A DNA stretch of 64,000 bases from Rhizobium sp. 18065 (GCF_902706095.1 NZ_CACSJP010000002.1:1-64000); one strand, 5' to 3'. Shown: positions 1-9,128, numbered from the stretch's first letter. The notes: generated from the sequence alone by a model not told the origin. Numbers and translations: made by a program.

Positions 1-2
1 AA

Positions 3-344
3 GAGATCCAGGAAGACAGTTCAATCGGCGATCAGGTGAAGGTTTTGCTGAAGCGAGCACTTGCCACGGGTCGTCCGGAGTTCGGCGATGTCGCCCGCGA
101 GCTGGGCATGAGCGAAAGAACGTTACAGCGGCGTATCACGGACGAAGGCAAGAATTTCCGCCAGCTTCTCACGGAAGCCAGGCAGGACGTCGTGCAACGG
201 TTGCTCATGGACCCCGCCATCGAAATCAATGAAGTGGCCTACCTCGTCGGCTTCGAAGACTCGAATTCGTTCTACCGGGCGTTTCGCTCATGGGAAGGAA
301 CAACACCAAGCGCATGGCGTCAGTCGCGATGGGGGCACGGCTAG
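3..344 (+). CDS. AraC-family transcriptional regulator, C-terminal part (cut by window start)
   Basis: The reading frame is open to the first base, so the N-terminal sensor part lies outside the window; a GTG at 36 is only an internal codon. The visible protein is the DNA-binding end of an AraC/XylS regulator: first helix-turn-helix around 'ELGMSERTLQRRITDEG' and second around 'EVAYLVGFEDSNSFYRAF', followed by the usual 'GTTPSAWR' ending. The TLQRRL-type recognition helix is typical of the AraC group with an Arabinose_bd-like N-terminal domain. No target can be read from this end. The gene points away from the cluster at 872-5023 and is probably unrelated to it. Confidence 0.85.
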   Translation, partial: EIQEDSSIGDQVKVLLKRALATGRPEFGDVARELGMSERTLQRRITDEGKNFRQLLTEARQDVVQRLLMDPAIEINEVAYLVGFEDSNSFYRAFRSWEGTTPSAWRQSRWGHG

Positions 345-871
345 ATGGGATTGCGATAGGAACTAGATATAGGAGATGCAGATAGGGTTCCCTTGCTCAT
401 AGCTGTGGCTCTCCAATGGAAACCGTCCGATTATCCTTGTGACTAGCCGCCGTGATAGGCTGGCATCCGGTTCCCTGCCCAAGGTACGTTGCGCTCCATC
501 GATCGAGCCGATCCACGCGAGCATCTTCTCTCGGCGTTGTTTGACCATACTCTGCATAATCCCGACCGCGGATTGCTCGCCTTGATGAGATGCCGACCTA
601 CAACCTGCAGATCGCTTTTGTGATCGTGGTCCAGAAAACAGGTTGATGAGATTTCGCTTGGGGAAGTCCATTTCACATATGAGACAACGTTACGCCACAT
701 GAAGTCGATAGCCGGCGGTTCCTGATTCAAAGGAATGAGCGGAGGCGAGGGAGTTTATCCCATACCCCAAACAAGCTTACTCCACAGAGGAACCAGCAGC
801 GCGACTAGCCCACCAATGCACCCGGTGTGCCGTGCAGCCTGCGTCTAACCTCTATCGAAGGCCGTCGGCGA
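345..871. other. 527-base stretch without a recognisable gene
   Basis: Only short overlapping minus-strand frames (363-671 and 443-730) are present. Neither shows a recognisable domain, a convincing ribosome-binding site or an alphaproteobacterial codon pattern. Base composition is slightly more AT-rich than the flanking genes. It may be decayed sequence between the AraC gene and the sugar-importer operon. Confidence 0.5.
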
Positions 872-1306
872 TCACGAGCCCAAACTACGGTGCATTTTCA
901 CTAGCATCGACCGCTTGGGGAGCGCCACCTCTTCGTTCTGATCGCCACTTCCGGAGCCGACGCCAATACTGCCAACGAGAACTCCATTGAGGCGGATTGG
1001 CAGACCACCATTAAGCCCGGTCACCTCGCCCTGCGTGGCCCCGGAATTCAGAAGACGTGCCTGTTCTGGGATTGCCGTCGAAGGCGCATTGATGGAGGCA
1101 GCGGTCCGAGCCTTGGCAAGTGCACTCTTCAAGGAAAGAAAGCGCCCGCCCTTCATGCGGAAGGACCCGAGCACCACTCCGCTCTGATCGACCACGACGA
1201 TGCATTGCGGCTGTCCCATCGCAGCGGCAGTGTCGATCGCCGCCTGCAGCATGGCGAGCACGCCTTTGTCCGTCAATTGAGCCGAAGGCTCAAAGAAGTT
1301 GCTCAT
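872..1306 (-). CDS. GlcG/HbpS (DUF336) family heme-binding-like protein
   Basis: A 144-residue protein of the GlcG/HbpS family, small proteins related to heme-binding HbpS and to GlcG of glycolate operons. Family features seen are the 'CIVVVDQSGVVLGSFRMKG' core, the 'AKARTAASINAPS' helix and the glycine-rich 'GGLPIRLNGVLVGSIGVGS' segment. I start at the Met of 'MSNFFEP', because the extra 14 residues of the longer frame are atypical. It is the last gene of the sugar ABC operon, separated from the binding-protein gene by a strong hairpin. Such proteins often lie next to sugar-acid or glycolate oxidation genes; the exact role and ligand are unknown. No signal peptide is evident. Confidence 0.8.
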   Translation of the reverse strand: MSNFFEPSAQLTDKGVLAMLQAAIDTAAAMGQPQCIVVVDQSGVVLGSFRMKGGRFLSLKSALAKARTAASINAPSTAIPEQARLLNSGATQGEVTGLNGGLPIRLNGVLVGSIGVGSGSGDQNEEVALPKRSMLVKMHRSLGS

Positions 1307-1336
1307 GCACGCGGTCCTTATTCTCATAGAGATTGA

Positions 1337-1369
1337 TGCGGCCGGCACAGAGGAGTTGCGCCGGCCGCA
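1337..1369 (-). promoter_or_regulatory. Post-binding-protein hairpin (attenuator or mRNA stabiliser)
   Basis: A perfect 10-bp inverted repeat, TGCGGCCGGC at 1337-1346 and its complement at 1360-1369, with a 13-base loop. It lies between the stop of the substrate-binding-protein gene (1382) and the next gene of the operon (start 1306). No long T-run follows, so partial termination or 3'-end protection is more likely than full termination. Confidence 0.55.
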
Positions 1370-1381
1370 AAGGGCCTAGTC

Positions 1382-2470
1382 TTACTTGCCCCAAATCTTG
1401 GCATACTGGTCGCGGTAACCATTGCCCGGATCGAAGATGTTCTTGTCACCACCATCGGAGCTGATGTTCGCCTTTGTGACGACATGCAGTGGCGAGGTGT
1501 AGCCCGACCATTCGACCTTGCTGACCGCACGGTTCAGTTCGTCGATCAGCTGCCAGCCCTGCAGGTTGAGCGGCTCGGCCACCGTCACCGCCTGATACTG
1601 ACCCGAACGAATACGCTGATAGGCGGATTCCGACCCGTCACCGGCTGCAACTGCCTTGGGTGCGCCGTCACCGGCAATGCCGGCAGCGGCCAGGCTCGGG
1701 CCCATAAAGTCGAAATAGATGTCGTTGATCGCGAGCGCATGCGTCCAGCTTGCACCATACTTCTGCAGAAGCGAGGTCGTCAGGGTCGGCATGCGGTTCG
1801 AGGTATCGGCAATCGGGGTGTCGACATATTCGAGCACCGTGCCGCCGAGCTTCTCGATCGTCTCCTTGATCTTGTCGGCCTTGGCAATCGCGATCGCATA
1901 GGTCGAGTCGGTGAAGATCACGACGCCCGGCTTGCCACCGGCATCCGCAAAGGCCCATTTCCCGGCAGCGGCCGAGACTTCCATCGCATCGGTCGAGACA
2001 TTGGCGAAGAGGCAATTGGTCGGATCAGGCCCGATGACCGGGCCGGCATGCCAGCTGACCATCGGAATCCCTGCATCGCATGCCTGCTTGAGGGCTGCCT
2101 GCTGTTCGACGGCATCGAAGCCATTGATGATGATGCCATCGGGCTTCAGCGCAAGCGCCTGACCAAAGGCGCCGGCTCGGCTCTGCACGGAACCGGCGCC
2201 ATCAAGAACGGTAACCTCCCAACCGATCTTGGCCGCAGCTTCCTGGATGCCATTGGTGACGCCGAGAATGCCGCCATTCTTCATGTCAGCTGCAAGCACG
2301 ACGACCTTCTTGGCAGCGGCCGCGGTCGGGCCGCTGGTCGGGCCGTCCCAGGTCGTCTTTTCACCGGCATACTTCTGGACCTCTGCCATCGCGTCCGAAA
2401 TCGCGTCGGCATGGGCAGGCATGGCGGCCGTCAGCGCCAGAATTGATACGGCTAGGGCTCTCTTCAGCAT
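1382..2470 (-). CDS. Ribose-type sugar ABC transporter substrate-binding protein
   Basis: Periplasmic binding protein of the RbsB/peripla_BP_4 class, 362 residues. The N-terminus is a typical Sec signal peptide (basic MLKR, hydrophobic core, 'MPAHA' cleavage after about residue 21). The mature part has the two-lobed fold hallmarks 'VVVLAADMKNGGILGVTNG', 'KPDGIIINGFDAVEQQAALKQ' and 'GIPMVSWHAGP'. It is downstream of a matching permease and ATPase in one minus-strand operon, the reverse of the usual binding-protein-first order. The divergent GntR-like LacI regulator at 5174 suggests a sugar or sugar-acid ligand; the exact sugar cannot be read. Confidence 0.92.
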   Translation of the reverse strand: MLKRALAVSILALTAAMPAHADAISDAMAEVQKYAGEKTTWDGPTSGPTAAAAKKVVVLAADMKNGGILGVTNGIQEAAAKIGWEVTVLDGAGSVQSRAGAFGQALALKPDGIIINGFDAVEQQAALKQACDAGIPMVSWHAGPVIGPDPTNCLFANVSTDAMEVSAAAGKWAFADAGGKPGVVIFTDSTYAIAIAKADKIKETIEKLGGTVLEYVDTPIADTSNRMPTLTTSLLQKYGASWTHALAINDIYFDFMGPSLAAAGIAGDGAPKAVAAGDGSESAYQRIRSGQYQAVTVAEPLNLQGWQLIDELNRAVSKVEWSGYTSPLHVVTKANISSDGGDKNIFDPGNGYRDQYAKIWGK

Positions 2471-2498
2471 GGTTTCCTCCCAAAGTAGCTGAATTGAC

Positions 2499-3521
2499 TT
2501 ATTTGGACTTCGCGCCTTTCTTTCTTTGCGCGTAACCGGCGATCCCGATGGCGATCAGCAGGGTCATGCCGTTGAACAACGGCTCCACCCAGAAGCTGCC
2601 GCCGAATTGCTGGATACCGGAAATACCGACGGCGAGGATCATCACGCCGACGATGGTGCCCCAGACATTGACGCGTCCGGGCTTGATAGTAGTGGAGCCT
2701 AGGAAGGCGCCGACGAGCGCCGGTAGCAGGAATTCGAGGCCGACCGAGGCCTGGCCGATCCGCAGCTTCGAGGCGAGCAGGACGCCCGCGAGCGCCGTCA
2801 TCAGACCGGACGTGACAAAGGCACCGATAACGAACTTGCGCGTCGGAATGCCGTTGAGTTCGGCCGCCCGCTGATTGGCGCCGATCGCATAGAGATACCG
2901 ACCAATCGGGGTGTATTCCAGCGCAACCCAGAGCACGACGGTGATGACCAGCACGTAGAGCGCGGTGATCGGCAGGCCGAAAACGAAAGTGCCGTTGATC
3001 GCATAGAAGGCATCTGGAAGCGCGCCGACCATCTGGCGGCCGCCGGTATGCCAGAGCGCGAGGGCGTACAGGATCGTGCCCGTGCCAAGGGTTGCGATGA
3101 AGCTGTCGATCCGCGCAACCTCGACCAGAAGTCCATTGAGCGCGCCAATCACGACACCGAGCACCAGCACGATGGCAACGGCCACCGGCCAGGGGAAGCC
3201 GTAGAGCGTCTGCAGGCTGATCGCCAGGATATGCCAGAGCACGATGCCGTAGCCGACCGTCAGATCGATACGGCCGGCGACCATGGGGATCATCGCCGCC
3301 AAGGACAGAAGAGCGATGATCGCCTTGTCGGACAGGATGGCTCTGACATTGAGCATGGTCGGGAATGTGGTCGGCAACAGGATCGAGAACAGCAGGATCA
3401 GGCCGAACATCAGGATGACGAGACCATAGGTGGGCGCGAGGCGCACGAGCTTGCGACCGGGCGACAGGCCCCGCAATTCGTCCTTGGTGGGTTCAACAGC
3501 GTTGGATTGGATACCGGGCAT
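2499..3521 (-). CDS. Ribose-type sugar ABC transporter permease
   Basis: Inner-membrane permease of the RbsC/BPD_transp_2 family, 340 residues, with about nine to ten hydrophobic segments. Family marks are 'SLAAMIPMVAGRIDLTVGYG' near the second helix, 'GALNGLLVEVARIDSFIATLGTG' and the loop 'RAAELNGIPTRKFVI' that contacts the ATPase. It probably works as a homodimer with the ATPase encoded 8 bases upstream (3530-5023) and the binding protein 28 bases downstream. A basic C-terminal tail (QRKKGAKSK) is cytoplasmic. Confidence 0.92.
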   Translation of the reverse strand: MPGIQSNAVEPTKDELRGLSPGRKLVRLAPTYGLVILMFGLILLFSILLPTTFPTMLNVRAILSDKAIIALLSLAAMIPMVAGRIDLTVGYGIVLWHILAISLQTLYGFPWPVAVAIVLVLGVVIGALNGLLVEVARIDSFIATLGTGTILYALALWHTGGRQMVGALPDAFYAINGTFVFGLPITALYVLVITVVLWVALEYTPIGRYLYAIGANQRAAELNGIPTRKFVIGAFVTSGLMTALAGVLLASKLRIGQASVGLEFLLPALVGAFLGSTTIKPGRVNVWGTIVGVMILAVGISGIQQFGGSFWVEPLFNGMTLLIAIGIAGYAQRKKGAKSK

Positions 3522-3529
3522 GGCGGTCC

Positions 3530-5023
3530 TCAGGCGGCTTCACCGGCCGATGCGGCCTGGATCAGGGATTCGGTTGACAGTTCGACGCCACTCAATTCGG
3601 CCACGGGCAGGCCGCGACTGAAGACGATCGCGCGATGGCAGATATTGGCAGTCTCCTCGAAATCGGTGGACACCACGAGGACGCCCATGCCGCTTGCGAG
3701 AGCCTGGTAGAGAAGGTGATAGATCTCAGCCTTGGCCCCGACATCGACACCGGCAGTCGGGTCTTCCGCGATCAGCAGGCGGCGGCCGGAATCGAGCCAG
3801 CGTCCCACCACGACTTTCTGCTGATTGCCACCCGAGAGCGCCTCGATGGCAAGTGTCGGGTCATTGGGCGAGAGCCCCACGCGCCGGCCGAGTTCATGGG
3901 CGGCCTCATCTTCCGCACGGGGAGATAGGAAGCTCAGGAGGCGTCGCCCCGTGGCAGAGGGATTAAGAAACGCATTCTCGCGGATGCTGAGCCCCGGCGC
4001 GACACTTTCGGCGACGCGATCACGGGCAACGAGACCGATCCCCGAGCGCATGGCGGCACCAGCGTCATTCAAATCCGGCACAACGCCGTTCAGCGTGATC
4101 TTTCCCGCATGCGGGATGAGACCGAAGAGGGCGCGGCCGACATCCTCGTGACCGGCGCCGCGCAGGCCCGCGAGACCGAGCAACTCGCCGCGTCGGATCT
4201 CGAAGCTGACCGGACCAACGGCTCCGGTCGCGAGGCCATCGACCTTCAGGATGGACGGCCCCTCCAGGATGGCCGGCCGGGCTATTTCCCGTGCCTTCCT
4301 GCCGACGATAAGGCCGACCAGTTCCTCCGGCGTTGTATGCTCAATAGCCCGCATCCCGACCATCTGGCCATCGCGCAGAACGGCGACCCGATCGGCGATC
4401 CGGAAAATCTCGTCCAGCCGGTGGCTGACATAGATCATGCCAACACCGCGGGCCTTCAGCGGGCGCAGTGCCGCAAACAGGCGCTCAACTTCGTCGGCCG
4501 GGAGGCTGGCGGTCGGCTCGTCGAGAACAAGGTAGTCGCAATCGGCGGCCAGCGCCCGGGCAATGGCGACCAAGGATTTTTGCGTGCGAGTGAGACTGGA
4601 AACCCGGGCGGTCGCCGAAAAGTCGGCTTCGACCAGTGACAGCGCTTTGTCGGCCAAAGCTTCGGTCGCGGACCAGTCGATCCGACGGCCCTTCTTCACA
4701 TAGCCAAGCGACAGGGCGATGTTTTCGGCAACACTCATCCAGTCGATCAAACCGAGATCCTGATGGATGAAGGCGACCTTCTGGCCGCCGGACTTGCCGG
4801 TCTCATGGGCGTAAGGCACGCCTTCAATGAAGACGCCGCCCTCGTCGGGGCGGTGGATGCCGCCGAGGACCTTGATGAGCGTCGATTTGCCGGCTCCGTT
4901 CTCGCCAAGCAGGGCAACGATTTCGCCACGCTCGACCTTCAGCGAAACACCCTTGAGGGCCTGCGTCCCACCAAAGGATTTCACAATGCGATCGAAAAGC
5001 AGGCCGTCTGCGGACGGTTGCAT
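3530..5023 (-). CDS. Sugar ABC transporter ATPase, tandem RbsA-type
   Basis: Double ATPase of the RbsA/MglA type, 497 residues, energising the permease encoded just downstream. The N-terminal half has Walker A GENGAGKST (residues 40-48), a degenerate signature 'SLTRTQK' and Walker B 'YLVLDEPTASL'. The C-terminal half has a degenerate Walker A ('LAGLRGAGHEDVGRALFG'), a canonical LSGGNQQKV signature and 'LLIAEDPTAGVDVGA'. This asymmetry is normal for the family. It is the first gene of the operon; its promoter lies in the 5024-5173 divergent region with the GntR-type operators. Confidence 0.93.
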   Translation of the reverse strand: MQPSADGLLFDRIVKSFGGTQALKGVSLKVERGEIVALLGENGAGKSTLIKVLGGIHRPDEGGVFIEGVPYAHETGKSGGQKVAFIHQDLGLIDWMSVAENIALSLGYVKKGRRIDWSATEALADKALSLVEADFSATARVSSLTRTQKSLVAIARALAADCDYLVLDEPTASLPADEVERLFAALRPLKARGVGMIYVSHRLDEIFRIADRVAVLRDGQMVGMRAIEHTTPEELVGLIVGRKAREIARPAILEGPSILKVDGLATGAVGPVSFEIRRGELLGLAGLRGAGHEDVGRALFGLIPHAGKITLNGVVPDLNDAGAAMRSGIGLVARDRVAESVAPGLSIRENAFLNPSATGRRLLSFLSPRAEDEAAHELGRRVGLSPNDPTLAIEALSGGNQQKVVVGRWLDSGRRLLIAEDPTAGVDVGAKAEIYHLLYQALASGMGVLVVSTDFEETANICHRAIVFSRGLPVAELSGVELSTESLIQAASAGEAA

Positions 5024-5063
5024 ACTATGTCTCCTCCCATGCCGGCTCCAGATCTTGCGTCAG

Positions 5064-5076
5064 GTTTACCGGTAAC
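5064..5076. promoter_or_regulatory. Probable LacI/GntR-type operator, variant site
   Basis: GTTTACCGGTAAC contains the 10-bp palindrome TTACCGGTAA (5066-5075), close to the GTTATCGATAAC site 42 bases away and of the form known for gluconate (GntR) boxes. It sits between the divergent ABC operon (start 5023) and the LacI gene (start 5174). Binding is inferred. Confidence 0.5.
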
Positions 5077-5117
5077 GTAACTAACGTACTTGCATCATTT
5101 GCCGAGTCAAGAAAAAA

Positions 5118-5129
5118 GTTATCGATAAC
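5118..5129. promoter_or_regulatory. Perfect GTTATCGATAAC palindrome, LacI/GntR-type operator
   Basis: A 12-bp perfect palindrome between the divergent sugar ABC operon and the LacI regulator at 5174. The same 12 bases occur at 9129-9140, and variants at 11690-11701, 15599-15610 and 15619-15629, each time beside a LacI gene or a sugar-acid operon. Confidence 0.7.
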
Positions 5130-5173
5130 ATGAACTCTAGCATCAGCGCCGTTTCGCAAGGACGGAGTCCTCG

Positions 5174-6169
5174 ATGAAGGCCAACCTCGAAGACATCGCC
5201 CGCGCCGCCGGCGTATCGAAGATGACGGTCAGTCGCGTTCTTCGCGATGGATCCGGCTTTTCCGACCAGACAAGGCGGAAGGTTATGGAGATCGCCGAGC
5301 GACTGGGCTACGTCCCGAACCGGCTTGCGGCGGCCTTCGGCTCCGATCAGGCCGAAACCCTCGTCGGCATGTGCGTCCCTCGCCTGACATCGGGCCTGTT
5401 CGGCCATGTACTCGACGGCGTGGACCGGGCACTGGGTCGCCTCGGCTACCAGCTGATCATCGGCGCCAATGATCACTCAATGCTGGAGGAAGAGGCCTGG
5501 ATCCGACAGGTGGCAAGCTGGCGTCCGGCGGGCCTCATTCTCTCCGGTCGCCACCATACCCCTGGCACGATCGAGCTCCTGCGCAGCGCAGCAATACCGG
5601 TGGTCGAGATCTGGGATCTGACGACGAGCCCAATCGACATGGCGGTCGGCTTTTCCCATGCTGATTGCGGCGCCGAAATGGCCCGCCATCTTTTGGCACG
5701 CGGTCGCCGCAAGGCCGGCTATGTCGGCGCGCTCGCCCGCTCCGACGTGATGGGACAGGCCCGCTTCGAAGGGTTTCGTGACGCGTTCGGTCGTGCCGGA
5801 CATCCCCTTGTCGATGCCGAAATGCTGCACGATGCGCCGGGTTTCTACGCGGGTTATTACGGCTTGGAAACGCTACTCAGCCGAAGGAACGACTTCGACG
5901 TCGTCTATTTCCACAATGATGAAATGGCAATCGGCGGCCTTGCCTTCTGCCAATCGCGCGGCCTGAGTGTACCCGAGGATATCGGCATTGCGGGCTGGGG
6001 CGGCATGGAGGCAGCCTCCATTCTGCAGAAGCGCCTGACCACGACCGTGGTGCCAACGACCAGCATCGGCAAGGCTGCAGCAGAGGCACTGGTCGCCAAG
6101 CTGAAAGGCGAACCTGTGCAAACCATCACATTCGTCCCAACGCGCCTCGTCCCGGGCGAGACAGTTTGA
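5174..6169 (+). CDS. LacI-family regulator, GntR-like (sugar/sugar-acid)
   Basis: A 331-residue LacI regulator. The N-terminal helix-turn-helix is 'LEDIARAAGVSKMTVSRVLR', the hinge helix includes 'GYVPNRLAAAF', and the ligand domain follows. The 'SKMTVSR' recognition helix and the 'IPVVEIWDL...MAVGFSHAD' segment resemble E. coli GntR. It is transcribed away from the ribose-type ABC operon, with two operator-like palindromes in the shared 150-base promoter region, so autoregulation plus control of the ABC operon is likely. The effector may be gluconate, a ketogluconate or another sugar acid (inference). GAGTCC lies about 10 bases before the ATG as a weak ribosome-binding site. Confidence 0.9.
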   Translation: MKANLEDIARAAGVSKMTVSRVLRDGSGFSDQTRRKVMEIAERLGYVPNRLAAAFGSDQAETLVGMCVPRLTSGLFGHVLDGVDRALGRLGYQLIIGANDHSMLEEEAWIRQVASWRPAGLILSGRHHTPGTIELLRSAAIPVVEIWDLTTSPIDMAVGFSHADCGAEMARHLLARGRRKAGYVGALARSDVMGQARFEGFRDAFGRAGHPLVDAEMLHDAPGFYAGYYGLETLLSRRNDFDVVYFHNDEMAIGGLAFCQSRGLSVPEDIGIAGWGGMEAASILQKRLTTTVVPTTSIGKAAAEALVAKLKGEPVQTITFVPTRLVPGETV

Positions 6170-6189
6170 AGCGATGGACCAGGCCGGCT

Positions 6190-7080
6190 TTACGGTGTCT
6201 GGATGCCGCGTCGGTTGAGGACGACCGAATAGAGGCTCGTGGTCGCCGCAATGAACAGGCGATTCTTCGAGTGGCCGCCAAAGCAGATGTTAGACACCAT
6301 TTCCGGCACCAGGATCTTGCCCATCAGATGGCCATCAGGCGCGATGCAGTGCACGCCGTCGGCCGCTGATGACCAGAGATTTCCGTCACTGTCGACCCGC
6401 ATACCGTCTGCGCACCCCGACGTGATCACATGGAAGACACGGCCATTGACAGGTCGGCCTTCGACCATGTCGAAGACCCGGATATGCTGCGGATCGGCGG
6501 AGAACATCCGCCCGGTGTCAGCAACATAGAGACGGCTGCCATCCGGGCTGAAGGCGAGGCCGTTCGGTCCCTGCATGTCGGTAATCACGGCCTCGATCCT
6601 GCCATCCGGCGAGATACGATAGACCGAGCAGGGCAGCTCCTGCTCTGCCTTCGCCCCCTCGTAATCCGTCATAATCCCGTAATGCGGATCGCTGAACCAG
6701 ATTGCACCATCCGGCGCGACAATGACATCGTTCGGACTGTTGAGGCGTTTGCCCTGATAACTGTCGGCGATGACCGTGATCGATCCGTCCCATTCGGTCC
6801 GCGTTACCCGGCGCGTTCCATGCTCGCAGCTGACGAGCCGACCCTGGCGGTCCCGGGTGTGGCCGTTGGCATAGTTCGAGGGCTGGCGATAAGTGGTCAC
6901 GCCATCCTCGCTCCAGCGGACGATGCGGTTGTTGGGAATGTCGGAAAACAAAAGGCAGCCGGCATCGCCGAACCAGACGGGCCCCTCCACCCAGTCAAAC
7001 CCGGTCGCGAGCCGCTTCACCGGTGCATTGCCTAGCACATAGGTGGCAAAGACCGGATCGATGACTTCGAAAAACGACAT
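6190..7080 (-). CDS. SMP-30/gluconolactonase family lactonase
   Basis: A 296-residue six-bladed beta-propeller of the SMP-30/gluconolactonase/regucalcin family, expected to hydrolyse a sugar lactone to its sugar acid with a divalent metal. Seen are 'EGPVWFGDAGCLLFSDI' (metal-ligand Glu near the N-terminus), 'NSPNDVIVAPDGAIWFSDPHYG' and 'GPNGLAFSPDGSRLYVADT'. There is no signal peptide, so it is cytoplasmic. It is the last gene of a three-gene minus-strand unit with L-idonate dehydrogenase and a 2-hydroxyacid dehydrogenase, consistent with feeding an aldonate into that pathway. The substrate lactone is not determined. Confidence 0.87.
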   Translation of the reverse strand: MSFFEVIDPVFATYVLGNAPVKRLATGFDWVEGPVWFGDAGCLLFSDIPNNRIVRWSEDGVTTYRQPSNYANGHTRDRQGRLVSCEHGTRRVTRTEWDGSITVIADSYQGKRLNSPNDVIVAPDGAIWFSDPHYGIMTDYEGAKAEQELPCSVYRISPDGRIEAVITDMQGPNGLAFSPDGSRLYVADTGRMFSADPQHIRVFDMVEGRPVNGRVFHVITSGCADGMRVDSDGNLWSSAADGVHCIAPDGHLMGKILVPEMVSNICFGGHSKNRLFIAATTSLYSVVLNRRGIQTP

Positions 7081-7112
7081 GGATGAAACTCCTCCCTGGA
7101 CGATCTTGGCAT

Positions 7113-8147
7113 TCAGGCCGAAAAGTCGATCTGCGCCTTCATCGCCTGGCTTCGATCCGAAGCCAGTAGAAAGCCCTTTTCAGCCTCAGCCAATGATACC
7201 GTATGCGTGATCAGCGGCCGTACGTCGATCAACCCCTTGCGCATCAGCTCGACACCGATCGCAAACTCCTGATGGAAGCGGAAGGAACCACGCAGTTCGA
7301 GCTCTTTGGCCGTGATCGCCATCATCGGCAGCGTCATGTCGCCACCCAGACCAAGCTGCAGGATGATGCCCCGCGGCCTGAGCGCCGGAATGGCACCTGC
7401 AAGTGCTGCGGCAACGCCCGTGCACTCGTAGAGCACATCGAAGGTGCCCTTGTCGCCCGCAGAGGAAGACAGAGCATCCGGCTCCTTCGCCGTGTTGATC
7501 ACGCGGTCGGCACCGACCTTAGCCGCCAGCCCGAGGGTGAAATCGGAAAGATCGGTCGCGACGATTTCGGCTGCCCCGGCCCGGCGCGCCGAAAGGATGC
7601 AGAGCACACCGATCGGTCCGCAGCCTGTCACGAGCACACGCTTGCCGAACAGGCTGCCCGCCCTCGTCGTGGCATGCAGGGTCACGGCCAGCGGTTCGGC
7701 CATCGCCGCTTCACCGGCAGAAAGACCGGTAGCGTCGACGCATTGATAGGCCTCCGCCACAAGGCTTTCGCGGAAAGCCCCCTGGATGTGCGGGAAGGGC
7801 ATGGCGCTGCCGTAAAAGCGCATGTTGAGGCATTGGTTCTGCAGCCCTTCCGCACAGTAGCGGCACTGGCCGCAGGGCCGAGAGGGCGAAATGGCCACAA
7901 GCTGCCCGATCTCAAAGCCGGAGACACCGGGCCCGATGGCCTCAACACGGGCTGAGACTTCGTGGCCAAGGATCATGGGCTCCTTCAACCGCACTGCGCC
8001 GAAGCCGCCGTGATTATAGTAGTGGAGGTCCGAACCGCAAATCCCGCCAGTGGCGAGGCTCAAGCGAAGCTGCCCTGCCTGGGGTTCCTCGACGGGACGG
8101 TCTTCGATCCGGAGATCACGGGCGGCATGAATGACGATGGCTTTCAT
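7113..8147 (-). CDS. idnD: Zinc-dependent dehydrogenase, L-idonate 5-dehydrogenase type
   Basis: A 344-residue medium-chain zinc dehydrogenase. Catalytic-zinc ligands are visible as C37 ('GGICGSDLHYY'), H62 and E63 ('LGHE'); structural-zinc cysteines are C92, C95, C98 and C106 in 'CGQCRYCAEG'. The nucleotide fold has 'VTGCGPIGV'. 'CGSDLHYYNHGG' is typical of L-idonate 5-dehydrogenases, which oxidise L-idonate to 5-keto-D-gluconate. The neighbourhood supports this: gluconate 5-dehydrogenase and gluconokinase lie in the divergent operon. Its ATG overlaps the stop of the upstream 2-hydroxyacid dehydrogenase by one base, implying translational coupling. Confidence 0.88.
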   Translation of the reverse strand: MKAIVIHAARDLRIEDRPVEEPQAGQLRLSLATGGICGSDLHYYNHGGFGAVRLKEPMILGHEVSARVEAIGPGVSGFEIGQLVAISPSRPCGQCRYCAEGLQNQCLNMRFYGSAMPFPHIQGAFRESLVAEAYQCVDATGLSAGEAAMAEPLAVTLHATTRAGSLFGKRVLVTGCGPIGVLCILSARRAGAAEIVATDLSDFTLGLAAKVGADRVINTAKEPDALSSSAGDKGTFDVLYECTGVAAALAGAIPALRPRGIILQLGLGGDMTLPMMAITAKELELRGSFRFHQEFAIGVELMRKGLIDVRPLITHTVSLAEAEKGFLLASDRSQAMKAQIDFSA

Positions 8148-9094
8148 CAGAGCACCGGGGTGAGGAGGGCTTCACCGGCAAAATGCGCGGTGAGATTGTC
8201 ACGGACGAGCTTGCCCATGGCCTGACGGGTTTCCAACGTACCGCTGGCATGATGCGGCTGGAGGAGCACGTTCGGCAAAGTGAGGAATCGTGGATTGAGG
8301 TTGGGCTCACCTTCGAAAACATCGAGTGCCGCCGACCCGAGCTTGCCGGTTTCGAGCGCTTCGATCAGGGCCTCCTCGTCGATATTCGAGGCGCGGCTGA
8401 TATTGATGAGCATGCCCTCGGGTCCTAGCGCATCGATCACCTTTGGCCCGACGATATGGCGGGTCGCGACAGAAGCGGCGAGCGTGACGAAGAGGAAGTC
8501 GGAGCGCGCGGCAAGTGCCACAGGATCAGCGACGAATTCCCACTCTTTGGCGAAATCCTTGGCCGAGACATCGCTATAGGCGATCTCCATGTCGAAGCCG
8601 GCGAGCCGTTTGGCGACCTCGAAGCCGATGCGTCCGAGACCGAGCACCCCTGCCCGGCGCCCCCAGACCCTACGCTTTAGTGGATAGAGACCCTTCGTAG
8701 CCCAGGACCCGTCCTTGACCCAGCTCTCCGCCCCGATCATCCCGCGCGACTGGACGAGCATCATCGCGACACCCAGGTCCGCCACATCATTGGTCAAAAC
8801 GTCGGGCGTGTTTGTCACCCGGATTCCACGCTCTCGGCAGACTGCGAGATCGACCGCATCGAAGCCGACGCCATAGACCGAAATGACTTCGAGATTGGGG
8901 CAAGCCGCAATGACGGAGGCATTCGCGCCGAGTTCACCGCGGGTCGCGATTCCCCGGATCTTCGGACCGACCTCAGCCAGAAAACCAGCCTTGTTGCTGG
9001 CTTCGAAATAGCGATGCATATGAAAATTCTGTTCCAATGGCATCTGGTCCCAGTCCGGGTATGGACCCATCTGCAGGATATCGGGCTTGGTCAT
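8147..9094 (-). CDS. D-isomer-specific 2-hydroxyacid dehydrogenase (ketogluconate/glyoxylate reductase type)
   Basis: A 315-residue NAD(P)-dependent 2-hydroxyacid dehydrogenase. The start is placed at 'MTKPDILQMG' (9094), because the longer frame adds about 100 residues with no homology that run through the promoter region. Visible are the Rossmann motif 'AGVLGLGRIG', the 'GMLINISRAS' strand, and the catalytic His in 'LQPHHASGT'. The family includes GhrB, which reduces 2-ketogluconate, and hydroxypyruvate reductases; next to idnD and idnO a ketogluconate reductase role is the best guess. First gene of the minus-strand unit that ends with the SMP-30 lactonase. Confidence 0.88.
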   Translation of the reverse strand: MTKPDILQMGPYPDWDQMPLEQNFHMHRYFEASNKAGFLAEVGPKIRGIATRGELGANASVIAACPNLEVISVYGVGFDAVDLAVCRERGIRVTNTPDVLTNDVADLGVAMMLVQSRGMIGAESWVKDGSWATKGLYPLKRRVWGRRAGVLGLGRIGFEVAKRLAGFDMEIAYSDVSAKDFAKEWEFVADPVALAARSDFLFVTLAASVATRHIVGPKVIDALGPEGMLINISRASNIDEEALIEALETGKLGSAALDVFEGEPNLNPRFLTLPNVLLQPHHASGTLETRQAMGKLVRDNLTAHFAGEALLTPVL

Positions 9095-9128
9095 GATGTC
9101 TCTCCCCAGGGATGCTTGACTTTCGATT

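Noticed and set aside
363..730. Two overlapping minus-strand frames before the GlcG-like gene
   Set aside because: No domain, no ribosome-binding site and no coding bias; left as unassigned.
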